A stretch of 64,000 bases of DNA from assembly GCA_947589355.1 (NCBI GenBank), contig CANPZC010000006.1, positions 36,439-100,438 of the forward strand, in the 5' to 3' direction. The notes under the pieces are model-generated. The model was not told where the DNA came from. It searched no databases and saw only the letters and a list, made by a program, of their open reading frames with translations. The position numbers and the translations under genes were made by a program. Below are positions 44,554-53,365 of the stretch, piece after piece (the stretch's first letter is position 1; every line of letters begins with the position of its first letter). This stretch comes from an uncultured Clostridia bacterium. Its GTDB lineage: Bacteria > Bacillota > Clostridia > Oscillospirales > Ruminococcaceae.

Positions 44554-44817
44554 TTATCTTCTCCTGAATTTTGTATAAAAGCTGCCGAAAAGTTTATATT
44601 CTTCGGGTACGGGGTCGTAGCCGCCTTTCGACCACGGGTTGCATCTTAAAATTCTCCACACCGAAAGAACAGTACCTTTTATAACGCCGTGCTTTTCATA
44701 AGCCTGCAAAGCATAGGCAGAGCAGGTAGGGTAATATTTACAGCAGGGCTTCATTTTTAACGGGCTTATAAATTTTCTGTAAAACCGCACTGGCAGCTGA
44801 AATAATTTTCTAAACAT
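44554..44817 (-). CDS. yidD: Membrane protein insertion efficiency factor YidD
   Basis: An 87-residue protein with the YidD core: [31 protein letters not shown] and [16 protein letters not shown]. The start at 44817 is three bases before the rnpA stop; a longer frame runs back into rnpA but has no YidD-like residues. It assists YidC in membrane protein insertion, matching its place in the operon. Confidence 0.92.
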   Translation of the reverse strand: MFRKLFQLPVRFYRKFISPLKMKPCCKYYPTCSAYALQAYEKHGVIKGTVLSVWRILRCNPWSKGGYDPVPEEYKLFGSFYTKFRRR

Positions 44818-44819
44818 TG

Positions 44820-45182
44820 TTACTTTTGTTTTTCCGCATTTGCGGCGGCGCTGTTTACAGAGGGTATCACTCTTTTCATAATGAACCACTCTAAGTCGCT
44901 TGTCTTTTTTTCAAGTATCTCTTTTCTTGCCACGAACACCATATCATACCCTATAGGCACATATTTTTCGCAATTTCTGTAGGCGGCGCGTATTATTCTT
45001 TTAGCTCTGTTGCGCTGCACCGCTCCGCCTATCTTTTTGCCTGCGGTGATCCCAAACCTGTTAATAGCCGTTTTGTTTCTCTTAAAATAGCACACCGCAA
45101 AAGAGCATGATACATATTTTGCTTTATAGCAAGAAGAAAATACCTTGCTTTCTTTTATAACGTCTGTAAAAAGCATTCTCAA
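44820..45182 (-). CDS. rnpA: Ribonuclease P protein component
   Basis: A 120-residue basic protein subunit of RNase P, which trims tRNA 5' ends. The conserved block [16 protein letters not shown] is the RNA-binding motif; [12 protein letters not shown] precedes it. A TTG at 45182 with AAGGA 8 bases ahead fits better than the ATG at 45176, whose spacing is 14 bases. A terminator hairpin separates it from rpmH. Confidence 0.94.
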   Translation of the reverse strand: MRMLFTDVIKESKVFSSCYKAKYVSCSFAVCYFKRNKTAINRFGITAGKKIGGAVQRNRAKRIIRAAYRNCEKYVPIGYDMVFVARKEILEKKTSDLEWFIMKRVIPSVNSAAANAEKQK

Positions 45183-45218
45183 AAATATTATCCTTTAGTA
45201 AAAAACGATACACTTAAC

Positions 45219-45263
45219 AAAAAGACCACCATACCAAAAATCTTTGCTTGGTATAGGGTGGTC
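45219..45263 (-). terminator. Hairpin with T-run between rpmH and rnpA
   Basis: On the minus strand GACCACCC...TACCA pairs with TGGTATGGTGGTC, followed by TTTTTG. It stands 8 bases after the rpmH stop, so it should reduce read-through into rnpA and set the high L34 to low RnpA ratio. Confidence 0.8.
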
Positions 45264-45270
45264 AGCGTTT

Positions 45271-45405
45271 TTAGTAGGTCAGACTTGCTCTACCCTTTGC
45301 TCTTCTTCTTGAAAGGATCTTGCGTCCGTTTCTTGTAGCCATTCTCTTTCTGAAACCGTGCTCTCTTTTCCTCTGGAGCTTCTTAGGCTGATATGTTCTT
45401 TTCAT
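45271..45405 (-). CDS. rpmH: Ribosomal protein L34
   Basis: A 44-residue basic protein of the large ribosomal subunit, with the family start [18 protein letters not shown] and the end [10 protein letters not shown]. Translated by eye from the sequence. The minus-strand ribosome site GGGGGATAATACTA lies ahead. First gene of the left-hand origin operon. Confidence 0.97.
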   Translation of the reverse strand: MKRTYQPKKLQRKREHGFRKRMATRNGRKILSRRRAKGRASLTY

Positions 45406-45737
45406 TAGTATTATCCCCCTTTCGGATATATAAAACCGTATCTTACAAAAAATACGTCATTCATGTCTTTACTTACACACCGCTTTTACGGCTGTCAGAC
45501 CTTGACAATAAACTATTATAACTCATTTTCATACCTTTTGTCAAGAGCGTTTTCAAACTTTTTTATCTGCACATTTAACTAAATTTCGCGGCTTTGGTGT
45601 CAATTTTTTTATAACGAACAACTTTTGCCGATAAAGATCATCTTCACATACTATATATTGTGGTGAGATATTCAAAACAAGAATGTTAAATATTTTGTAA
45701 AATATGCGGCCGAGGGGATTTTTTTGTGTTTCAACGC
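45406..45737. other. AT-rich intergenic region upstream of dnaA
   Basis: Divergent promoter region between rpmH and dnaA. AT-rich, with scattered Tn/An runs and one GTTTCAACG at 45729. I see no consensus TTATCCACA box. No gene is supported. Confidence 0.6.
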
Positions 45738-45766
45738 TTGTAATTTTTAAAATAATATGTTATAAT
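45738..45766 (+). promoter_or_regulatory. dnaA promoter
   Basis: TTGTAA and a perfect TATAAT with 17-base spacing, 122 bases before the dnaA ATG. The transcript leader is AT-rich. Confidence 0.65.
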
Positions 45767-45888
45767 TATATGTGTATTGATATTTGTAATTATAATTGTG
45801 TGAAAGTATTTGTTTTTATCTGTTTTTATATCGTTTTGACCGATGTTTTTACGGTTTATGAGCTTTTGCACAAGGAAAGGAAAAATAT

Positions 45889-47232
45889 ATGAACTCGTTT
45901 TCCAATGTGGTCGAAAAAGTAAAGGATTTTTGCAAAAGCGACCCGGGCATAAGCAGTGTGGGATATGATATGTGGATAAATACCTTGCAGCCTTACAAGC
46001 TGGAGGACGGCACGGCGATAATGTACGCGGATTCGGATTTCAGCGCAAAGACGGCTTATTCGCAGTACGGCGACATACTGAAAATTGCCTTTGAAGAGAT
46101 ACTGGGTTTTGCTGTTGATGTTAAAATTCTTGTAAAGCCCGGAGAAGAAGCGGAAGCTAAAAACAAAGAGATAACGGCTGCCGAAGAAAGGATAATGAAC
46201 GAGAGCGGCGGCAAAGAACTGACTTTCGACAACTTTGTAAAGGGAAAATCAAACGAGCTGGCGTATGCGTTCTGCACGGCGGTATCGGATCTTGACAACA
46301 ACGAAAATAAAGACGTTTTCAATCCTCTTTTCATTTACGGAAATTCGGGACTTGGAAAAACTCACCTGATAAAGGCTATTGAAAACAAGGTACACAAGCT
46401 TTACCCAGATGTGAATCTGATATATATAACCGGCGAACAGTTCACAAACGAATATATAAAGGCTGTTACGAACAAGGAGACGGCTGCTTTTCACGACAAG
46501 TTCAGAAATGCTGACTTTCTGCTTATGGACGATGTGCAGTTCATTGCGGGAAAAGACTCGACGCAGGAAGAATTTTTCTATACGTTCAACGAGATATACA
46601 ACAGGGGAAAACAGATAGTTCTGACTTCCGACATACCGCCCTCTAAGATAACAAAGCTGATGGACAGGCTGCATTCGCGTTTTGTTACCGGTATGCAGGT
46701 GGATATTCAGCCGCCCGATTTTGAAACCAGGATAGCGATCTTGAACAAAAAGGCGCAGGAGCTGGGAATGACGCTGAGTGAGCCTGTAACGAGAATTATT
46801 GCTGAAAAGCTGAAAACTAATATTCGACAGCTGGAGGGCGCGGTAAAGAAGATAAAGGCTCTTACGGTATTTACCAGCGAAAGCCCGTCTATATCGATGG
46901 CGCAGAGGGTGGTAAAGGAAATACAGATCGACAACCACCCGGCTGAGATAACCGTTGACAGGATAATAAGCGAAATTTCGGTGGCGTTCGGGGTATCGCC
47001 CGAAGATATAAGGTCTAAAAACCGCAGCGCGCCTATTTCTCTTGCAAGAAAAGTGACTATTTACATTCTCAGGGAAGTTAAGGGAATGACTTTCTTAGAG
47101 ATAGGCAGTGAGCTGAACAGGGATCACTCGACGATGACCACGGGCTTCAAAGATGTTGTTGCGATGATGAAGAAGAACAACGATCTGAACGACACGGTGA
47201 GGGATATAATCAAAAACCTTAAAATGAGCTGA
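45889..47232 (+). CDS. dnaA: Chromosomal replication initiator DnaA
   Basis: A 447-residue initiator that opens the origin. Domain I spans about 1-80. The AAA+ domain has Walker A GNSGLGKTHLI, Walker B LLMDDVQFI and sensor motifs. The C-terminal helix-turn-helix ends in ELNRDHSTMTTGFKDV. The usual signature there is GRDHTTV, so positions in the DNA-reading helix differ (Asn410, Ser414, Met416). AAGGAAAGG precedes the ATG. Next to a cluster of variant binding motifs. Confidence 0.97.
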   Translation: MNSFSNVVEKVKDFCKSDPGISSVGYDMWINTLQPYKLEDGTAIMYADSDFSAKTAYSQYGDILKIAFEEILGFAVDVKILVKPGEEAEAKNKEITAAEERIMNESGGKELTFDNFVKGKSNELAYAFCTAVSDLDNNENKDVFNPLFIYGNSGLGKTHLIKAIENKVHKLYPDVNLIYITGEQFTNEYIKAVTNKETAAFHDKFRNADFLLMDDVQFIAGKDSTQEEFFYTFNEIYNRGKQIVLTSDIPPSKITKLMDRLHSRFVTGMQVDIQPPDFETRIAILNKKAQELGMTLSEPVTRIIAEKLKTNIRQLEGAVKKIKALTVFTSESPSISMAQRVVKEIQIDNHPAEITVDRIISEISVAFGVSPEDIRSKNRSAPISLARKVTIYILREVKGMTFLEIGSELNRDHSTMTTGFKDVVAMMKKNNDLNDTVRDIIKNLKMS

Positions 47233-47299
47233 GTGACAAAATAAGGATATTTGATGAACAAATATATTTTTATTTTGAAGCACAGAAAAAATTATTTGT

Positions 47300-47670
47300 C
47301 AATATAAAATTTTTAGCTGTCTTTCAACACTTTCAACAAAGTTTTCAACATATTTATTGACATGATTTGAAGTGTGCCGCCCTATTTTGTGCGCTTAAAC
47401 ACATAATGCAACAAGATGTTGTTTAGAAAACGAATGTAAAAATTTTATCACTTCAACAAGACAAGTTGAAAAAAAGAAAGAAAAAATTTTTTGAGAGAAA
47501 CTTTCAACGAAATCAACAACTTGTTTTAGTATGTTGAAAGCGGTTTCAACTTTTTGGAGGAAAAAGGTTTCGGGTGTGTTAGATGTGTTAGAAAAGTGTT
47601 TGAAAAAAGTGAGGGACGAAAACCCTTTTGGGAGAGGGAAAATCAGGGGTTTGAGTTGTTTCAACAGAGC
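47300..47670. other. Probable oriC with TTTCAACA-type DnaA boxes
   Basis: Between dnaA and dnaN, TTCAAC occurs at least seven times on the plus strand (near 47323, 47332, 47344, 47452, 47503, 47544 and 47660) and GTTGAA twice (47465, 47533). The first three are tandem (TTTCAACAC, TTTCAACAA, TTTTCAACA). TTTTCAACA differs from TTATCCACA at two positions. AT-rich stretches lie on both sides and could unwind. Origin function is inferred from position and clustering. No gene is supported in 47233-47828. Confidence 0.7.
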
Positions 47671-47828
47671 ATATTACTAATACTATATTTAAAATTTGTA
47701 ATTTGTTTGATAGAAAGCAAAATGGTTTTTGTGAATAAGTGGATAGGTGAGAGTTTCTCACGGTTTAAATTGGTGAAGATATTTATAATTACGCATTATG
47801 AATTATATTGTGAAAGGAAGTTAACGGT

Positions 47829-48935
47829 ATGAGATTTATATGTGAAAAGGGTACGCTGTATGAGGCGATAACGAATGTTTCAAAAGCGGTGGCTGAAAAG
47901 TCTACTATAGCGTGTTTAGAGGGTATAAAGCTGGATCTTAAAGGAAATTTGCTGACGCTTACGGGCTATGACTTAGAGATGGGCATTGAAACGCAGATAG
48001 AAGCTAGGTCTGAGGATATGGGCAGCTTTGTGCTGAATTCGCGGCTGTTTGCGGATATTATAAAGAGAATGGGCTGCGATACCGTTGATATTGAAGTATA
48101 TGATAATCTGCAAGTGAAGATATTGGGCGGAAGCACCGAATACCATATTGCTGCTATTTCGGCAAGCGAATACCCCGAGCTGCCCTCGGCAAGTGACTGC
48201 GAGAGCCTTTCGGTGCAGCAGTCGGTGCTGAAAAGCATGATAAACATGACCTGCTTTGCGGCTGCGCAGACGGATATGAAACCTATTCTTAAAGGTGAGC
48301 TGTTTGATATAAAAGACGGTATTTTTAATCTGGTGGCGCTGGACGGCCACAAGCTGGCGGTAAGAACCGAGCCTATGAAGACCGACAAGGAATATAAGTT
48401 CGTAGTTCCTGCTAAAACGCTTATGGAAATTGCCAAGCTTCTGAAAGACGAGGACGGAAACGTTTGCGATATAAAGGTAGCAAGAAAGCATATTATTTTT
48501 GAGTTTTCGGGCTATACGGTGTATTCAAGGATACTGGAGGGAGAATTTCACCCTTACAAAAAGGCTATACCTACAGAGAGCGCTATTACAGTTGTAGCAG
48601 ATACCAAAAAGCTTATTGAATCTCTTGACAGGGCTATGCTGCTTATAAATGAGAGAATGAACAGCCCCGTTAAATTCTTGTTTGAAAACGGAAAGATAGA
48701 TATTTTCTGCTCGACGTCTATAGGAAATATAAATGATACTATTGATGCGGATATAACAGGCCCTATGCTGAAAATAGGCTTTAATTGCAGATATATGCTG
48801 GATACTCTGAAAGCGGCAGGCGATGAGAAAGTGAAGATGCTATTTAACGGAAGCCAACTGCCGCTGAAAATGGTGCCTGCTAATGGATCGGAAGAATACA
48901 CATATCTTGTTTTGCCGATGAGATTGCAGGGCTAA
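47829..48935 (+). CDS. dnaN: DNA polymerase III beta clamp
   Basis: A 368-residue sliding clamp made of three beta-clamp domains. It starts MRFICEKGTLYEAI. The middle domain has FAAAQTDMKPILKG and VALDGHKLAVR, and the end is EYTYLVLPMRLQG, matching the conserved C-terminal LPMR. A GAAAGGAAG site precedes the ATG. Follows the origin in the standard order. Confidence 0.96.
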   Translation: MRFICEKGTLYEAITNVSKAVAEKSTIACLEGIKLDLKGNLLTLTGYDLEMGIETQIEARSEDMGSFVLNSRLFADIIKRMGCDTVDIEVYDNLQVKILGGSTEYHIAAISASEYPELPSASDCESLSVQQSVLKSMINMTCFAAAQTDMKPILKGELFDIKDGIFNLVALDGHKLAVRTEPMKTDKEYKFVVPAKTLMEIAKLLKDEDGNVCDIKVARKHIIFEFSGYTVYSRILEGEFHPYKKAIPTESAITVVADTKKLIESLDRAMLLINERMNSPVKFLFENGKIDIFCSTSIGNINDTIDADITGPMLKIGFNCRYMLDTLKAAGDEKVKMLFNGSQLPLKMVPANGSEEYTYLVLPMRLQG

Positions 48936-48939
48936 AATT

Positions 48940-49161
48940 ATGAAAACTGCTCAGATAAAGATAACTACCGAATACATAAAGCTGGATCAGCTGCTGAAAT
49001 TCTCAGGTTTAGCGCTTTCGGGCGCTGATGCGAAAGAGATAATAGCGCAGGGAAGAATACAGGTAGACGGCGAAGTGTGCCTTATGAGGGGCAAGAAGAT
49101 AAGAGAAGAAAACAAGGTATATATACCCGAGATCGATACCGAGTTGGTAGTGGTGAAATGA
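48940..49161 (+). CDS. yaaA: S4-domain RNA-binding protein (YaaA/RlbA type)
   Basis: A 73-residue S4-like protein with IKLDQLLKFSGLALSGADAK and QGRIQVDGEV. It is the standard small gene between dnaN and recF, sharing its stop with the recF start (ATGA). Its molecular role is unknown beyond presumed RNA binding. Confidence 0.92.
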   Translation: MKTAQIKITTEYIKLDQLLKFSGLALSGADAKEIIAQGRIQVDGEVCLMRGKKIREENKVYIPEIDTELVVVK

Positions 49162-50279
49162 GGATAACGTCGCTGAAAATAGACGGATATAAAAATCTTG
49201 AAAATGTTGAGATAAGACCCGACGAAAAGACCAACATTTTTTACGGTGAAAACGCGCAGGGGAAGACTAATCTTATTGAGGCGATATGGATATGCAGCGG
49301 CGTGAGGAGCTTTCGCAGCACCAAAGACAGGGACATTATAGGTTTTGACAAGGAAAAGTTTTCGATAGAGCTAGGGTATCATGACGGAGAGAGAGAGCAG
49401 GTAATTTACGCGGGGGCGCTGAAGCAGAATTATAAAGACAAAAAAATAACGATAAACGGCGTAAAAGTGAAGAATATGGCGCAGCTGTTCGGCAGGCTGA
49501 AATGCGTGGTGTTCACTCCTGAGGACTTGGAACTTTCAAAGGGATCGCCCGACATAAGGCGCAGTTTTATGGATCTTTCGGTATCGCAGGTGAAGCTTTC
49601 GTATTCTACGGTAGTTGCAAAGTATGAAAATGTATTGCAGCAGAGAAACGCGCTTTTGAAAAACATTGCTTTCGGCGGCGCGAGCGTTGATATGCTGGAT
49701 ATTTTTGATACTCAGCTTGCAAGGCTGGGGGCATATATTTCTATGCTTCGGTACAACTATGTAAAGGAACTGGAGCAGTTTGCCGCGCCTTTATATGATG
49801 AGATATCAAAGGGCAAAGAAAAGCTTACTCTGCAATATCAGTCAACTGTGTTTGAAAATTTAGAGGGCAGGACTGATTACGCAGATAAAATGGCAAAAGA
49901 ATATTACGATGCTGTGCGCAAAAATCTGGACATTGACATAAAGAGCGGTTTTACGCAGGTGGGAGTTCATAGAGATGACCTTATTGCGCGGCTGAACGGG
50001 CTGTACGCGAGGGATTTTGCATCGCAGGGGCAGCACAGAAGCATTGCTCTGATACTGAAACTGGCGCAGGGGTATATACTGACGAAAGAGACGGACGATC
50101 CGCCTGTGATATTGCTTGACGATATACTCAGCGAACTTGACAGGAGCAGGCAGGAATATGTTATATCTAAAATAAAAAAGATGCAGATATTTATAACCTG
50201 CTGCGAGAGGTCTTCAATTCTATCGGGCGGTAAGGTATACTGCATTGAAAACGGAAAAGTTAAGAAAGCGGCAGGGTAG
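49158..50279 (+). CDS. recF: DNA replication and repair protein RecF
   Basis: A 373-residue SMC-like ATPase that helps load RecA at gaps. Walker A is GENAQGKTNLIEAI, the signature lies near GVHRDDL and Walker B is VILLDDILSELD. The ATG at 49158 overlaps the stop of the S4 gene. A longer frame upstream runs inside that gene and is not RecF-like. Length is normal. Confidence 0.96.
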   Translation: MRITSLKIDGYKNLENVEIRPDEKTNIFYGENAQGKTNLIEAIWICSGVRSFRSTKDRDIIGFDKEKFSIELGYHDGEREQVIYAGALKQNYKDKKITINGVKVKNMAQLFGRLKCVVFTPEDLELSKGSPDIRRSFMDLSVSQVKLSYSTVVAKYENVLQQRNALLKNIAFGGASVDMLDIFDTQLARLGAYISMLRYNYVKELEQFAAPLYDEISKGKEKLTLQYQSTVFENLEGRTDYADKMAKEYYDAVRKNLDIDIKSGFTQVGVHRDDLIARLNGLYARDFASQGQHRSIALILKLAQGYILTKETDDPPVILLDDILSELDRSRQEYVISKIKKMQIFITCCERSSILSGGKVYCIENGKVKKAAG

Positions 50280-50287
50280 AAAATATT

Positions 50288-50590
50288 ATGTATCTTCATA
50301 TAGGAAACGGGTACAGCGTGAGGACGAGCGAGATAGTGGGGATATTCGATATTGAAAATACGTCAATTTCAAAGAGTACTAAAGAATATCTTGCAAACGC
50401 CGAGAAGCTGAAAAGAGTTATATACACGACTTTAGAACTGCCGAAAAGTTTTATTGTATGCTTTGACGAGCAGCTTACGGAGAGGGTATATATTTCTCAG
50501 CTGGCGTGTGCGACGTTATATAAAAGAATGAAAAGAATAAGAAACAATGCAGTTGAAAATACTGTTGATATAAATAAAAATAGTATATAA
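50288..50590 (+). CDS. remB: RemB-like extracellular matrix regulator (DUF370)
   Basis: A 100-residue protein starting MYLHIGNGYSVRTSEIVGIFD, the DUF370/RemB signature, found between recF and gyrB in many Firmicutes. The C-terminus carries YISQLACATLYKRM followed by an Asn-rich tail. In Bacillus the Rem proteins influence biofilm genes. Located 8 bases after recF. Confidence 0.9.
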   Translation: MYLHIGNGYSVRTSEIVGIFDIENTSISKSTKEYLANAEKLKRVIYTTLELPKSFIVCFDEQLTERVYISQLACATLYKRMKRIRNNAVENTVDINKNSI

Positions 50591-50629
50591 GTATTTAGAA
50601 GTATTAAGAAGAATTAAGGAGCGTATGTC

Positions 50630-52681
50630 ATGTTATCGGACAAGAAAAACGGAGAAAACGTAGAGAATGTTGAAAGTGTAGATGCTGTAGAGCTTCTGAA
50701 AGAGCTGAACGAGCAGCAGATAAACGAGACGGAGGGTAAAATATCTACCGTTGATGAGAGCAATGTTTATGACGAAAGCCAGATACAGGTTCTCGAGGGG
50801 CTGGAAGCGGTAAGGATAAGACCGGGTATGTACATCGGCTCGACCGGCCCGAGGGGTCTGCATCATCTGGTATATGAGATAGTTGACAACTCGATAGACG
50901 AGGCTTTGGCAGGATATTGCAGCGAGATAACTGTTGATATACTCGAGGGCGATATAATAAGGGTTTCAGACAACGGCAGAGGAATACCGACGGGCATACA
51001 CCCGACGGAGGGTATTTCGGCTGCGACTGTAGTATACACCGTTTTGCACGCAGGCGGAAAGTTCGGCGGCGGCGGATACAAGGTGGCAGGAGGACTGCAC
51101 GGTGTGGGCGCTTCCGTTGTCAATGCGCTTTCTGAGTGGCTGGAGCTTACTGTATATGACGGAAAGAATGTGCATTTTCAGAGGTTTGAGCGCGGAAAAT
51201 ACAGCGAGGAAATGAAGATAATCGGCGAGACGGACAAAACAGGCACTACCGTTATGTTCAAGGCTGACCCTGAGATATTCCAAGAGACAACTGTATATGA
51301 ATATGACATACTGCTTAAAAGGCTGAGAGAACAGGCGTTTCTGAATGCAGGAATAAAGATAGTATTTACAGATAAGAGAGACAAGGAAAATATTCAGGGC
51401 GAAACGCTGCACTATGAGGGCGGCATAAGAGAATTTGTAACGCACATTCATAACACGAGAGGCTACGAGGCGCTGACAGAGAATGTTATATATCTCAACG
51501 GGATAAAGGGAGATATGTATGCTGAGATAGCGCTGCAATACAATGATTCTTACAACGAAATAATAATGTCGTTTGCAAACAACATACACACGCCCGACGG
51601 CGGAACGCATGAGAACGGATTCAGAAAAGGGCTTGTAAAAACGCTGAACGACTACGGCAGGCGGTTCGATATTCTTAAAGAGGGCGCGCCGAAGCTGGAA
51701 GAAAAGGACGTTTGCGAGGGCTTGACTGCGATAGTTTCTGTAAAGCTTACAAACTGCGAATTTGAGGGTCAGACGAAAGGCAGACTTGGCAACCCGGAAG
51801 TAAGACCTTTTGTTGAAAAGCTGGTAATGGACAAGCTGATGGACTTTTTGCAGGAAAACCCGGAGGCTTCGAGGATAATATTCGACAAGGCATTACAGGC
51901 GCAGAGGGCGAGAGAGGCAGCCAAAAAGGCAAGAGAAGAAGCAAGGCGCAAAACTCCGCTTAGTTCAAACTCGCTGCCCGGCAAACTTTCGGATTGCTCT
52001 GAAAAGGGCACGGACAGAACCGAGATATACATTGTTGAGGGAGACTCGGCAGGAGGCTCGGCTAAGGGCGGCAGAGACAGGCGTTTTCAGGCGATACTGC
52101 CGCTGTGGGGCAAGATGCTCAACGTTGAAAAATCGCGCATTGACAAGGTATACAACAATGATAAACTTGCGCCTGTGGTGCTGGCTCTCGGCACGGGAAT
52201 AGGCGAAGACTTTGACATAACTAAACTTAGATACGCGAAAGTTATTATAATGGCTGATGCCGATGTTGACGGCTCTCACATAAGAACGCTGCTTTTGACA
52301 TTCTTCTTCAGATACATGAGACCGCTTATTGAGGAGGGTCATGTATTTATAGCGCAGCCGCCGCTGTTTGAATGCAAGCGCGGCAGAGAAAAGCACTATG
52401 CGTTCAACGAGGCGGAGAGAGACAAGTATATTGCACAGCTAAACGGCGGTGACCCGAGTGTTAAAGTTGATGTGCAGAGATACAAGGGTCTTGGTGAGAT
52501 GGATTCGCAGCAGCTGTGGGACACGACGATGAACCCCGAAACGAGGATAATGCTTAAAGTGACTATGGAAGACGCCGTAAAGGCGGACGAGATATTCACT
52601 ATACTTATGGGGGACAAAGTTCAGCCGAGGAGAGAGTTCATTGAGAAAAACGCGAGATTTGCTGAAAATCTTGATATATAA
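50630..52681 (+). CDS. gyrB: DNA gyrase subunit B
   Basis: A 683-residue gyrase ATPase subunit. It has the GHKL ATPase ([36 protein letters not shown]), the transducer, and a TOPRIM with [12 protein letters not shown] and DADVDGSHI. The C-terminal [10 protein letters not shown] is typical. About 50 acidic residues precede the usual start ([20 protein letters not shown]), which is longer than in most GyrB proteins. AAGGAG lies 11 bases before the ATG. Confidence 0.97.
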   Translation: MLSDKKNGENVENVESVDAVELLKELNEQQINETEGKISTVDESNVYDESQIQVLEGLEAVRIRPGMYIGSTGPRGLHHLVYEIVDNSIDEALAGYCSEITVDILEGDIIRVSDNGRGIPTGIHPTEGISAATVVYTVLHAGGKFGGGGYKVAGGLHGVGASVVNALSEWLELTVYDGKNVHFQRFERGKYSEEMKIIGETDKTGTTVMFKADPEIFQETTVYEYDILLKRLREQAFLNAGIKIVFTDKRDKENIQGETLHYEGGIREFVTHIHNTRGYEALTENVIYLNGIKGDMYAEIALQYNDSYNEIIMSFANNIHTPDGGTHENGFRKGLVKTLNDYGRRFDILKEGAPKLEEKDVCEGLTAIVSVKLTNCEFEGQTKGRLGNPEVRPFVEKLVMDKLMDFLQENPEASRIIFDKALQAQRAREAAKKAREEARRKTPLSSNSLPGKLSDCSEKGTDRTEIYIVEGDSAGGSAKGGRDRRFQAILPLWGKMLNVEKSRIDKVYNNDKLAPVVLALGTGIGEDFDITKLRYAKVIIMADADVDGSHIRTLLLTFFFRYMRPLIEEGHVFIAQPPLFECKRGREKHYAFNEAERDKYIAQLNGGDPSVKVDVQRYKGLGEMDSQQLWDTTMNPETRIMLKVTMEDAVKADEIFTILMGDKVQPRREFIEKNARFAENLDI

Positions 52682-52687
52682 GACAGT

Positions 52688-53332
52688 ATGGAAAACATTG
52701 AGATAACGGAAAATGCGGTACAGGCAGAAGACCTTGGTAAGCTTAAAGAGCGGATAGAATACGACATAACGCTTGAAGAAGAAGACAAGGCTTTCAGGAT
52801 ATTTCAAAGGCTGTACACGCTGAAAAGAAACATAATTACGTCTTCGCTGTTTGGGCTGGTGGCGCTGTCTTTCGCGATACAGATAATAAGCGGCAAGGGC
52901 GACAGCATAGCCTGGGGGCTTATGGTGGTATGCATAGCCTTTGCGGCGGTGGTATGGCTTAATCAATACCGCATACGCAAAATGCTGCTTACGGCTCTTG
53001 AAGTGCTGAAAGACGACAGGTATATTCTGAGTATTTACGAAAAAGGTTTTGAGATAGAGACCATTATACCGCAGGAAGACGTTCAGACGGCGCGCGAGGT
53101 AAACGGCGACGAGGACGGCGATGAAGAGGTTATGGGCAGGCTGAAGCCGCCGCCGAGCAGGTATACTTTTGAACAAGACGGGATAAGGCTTGTTGAAAAC
53201 GATGAGCTTTATATGGTCTTTGTGACGAAAGAGACCTTTCACGTATTGCCGAAAAGGGCGCTGACAGAGGCACAGAAAGATACGGTTAAAGAGGTATTTG
53301 AAAAGAAATTCAAAGATATAAAAAAGCTGTGA
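52688..53332 (+). CDS. Two-helix membrane protein between gyrB and gyrA
   Basis: A 214-residue protein. Residues about 47-93 carry two adjacent membrane helices. The soluble C-terminal part (FEIETIIPQE, LYMVFVTKETFHVLPKRALTE) resembles YcxB-like domains. It starts 6 bases after gyrB and ends 33 bases before gyrA, so it should be cotranscribed. It is not part of the usual gyrB-gyrA pair. Function unknown. Confidence 0.75.
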   Translation: MENIEITENAVQAEDLGKLKERIEYDITLEEEDKAFRIFQRLYTLKRNIITSSLFGLVALSFAIQIISGKGDSIAWGLMVVCIAFAAVVWLNQYRIRKMLLTALEVLKDDRYILSIYEKGFEIETIIPQEDVQTAREVNGDEDGDEEVMGRLKPPPSRYTFEQDGIRLVENDELYMVFVTKETFHVLPKRALTEAQKDTVKEVFEKKFKDIKKL

Positions 53333-53365
53333 TGAATAGTCGCGGCGACAGGAGTAGTGATAATT

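Noticed and set aside
47554..47832. 92-codon open frame between dnaA and dnaN
   Set aside because: No ribosome site of quality, composition unlike neighbouring genes, and it covers the presumed origin with its repeated TTCAAC motifs.
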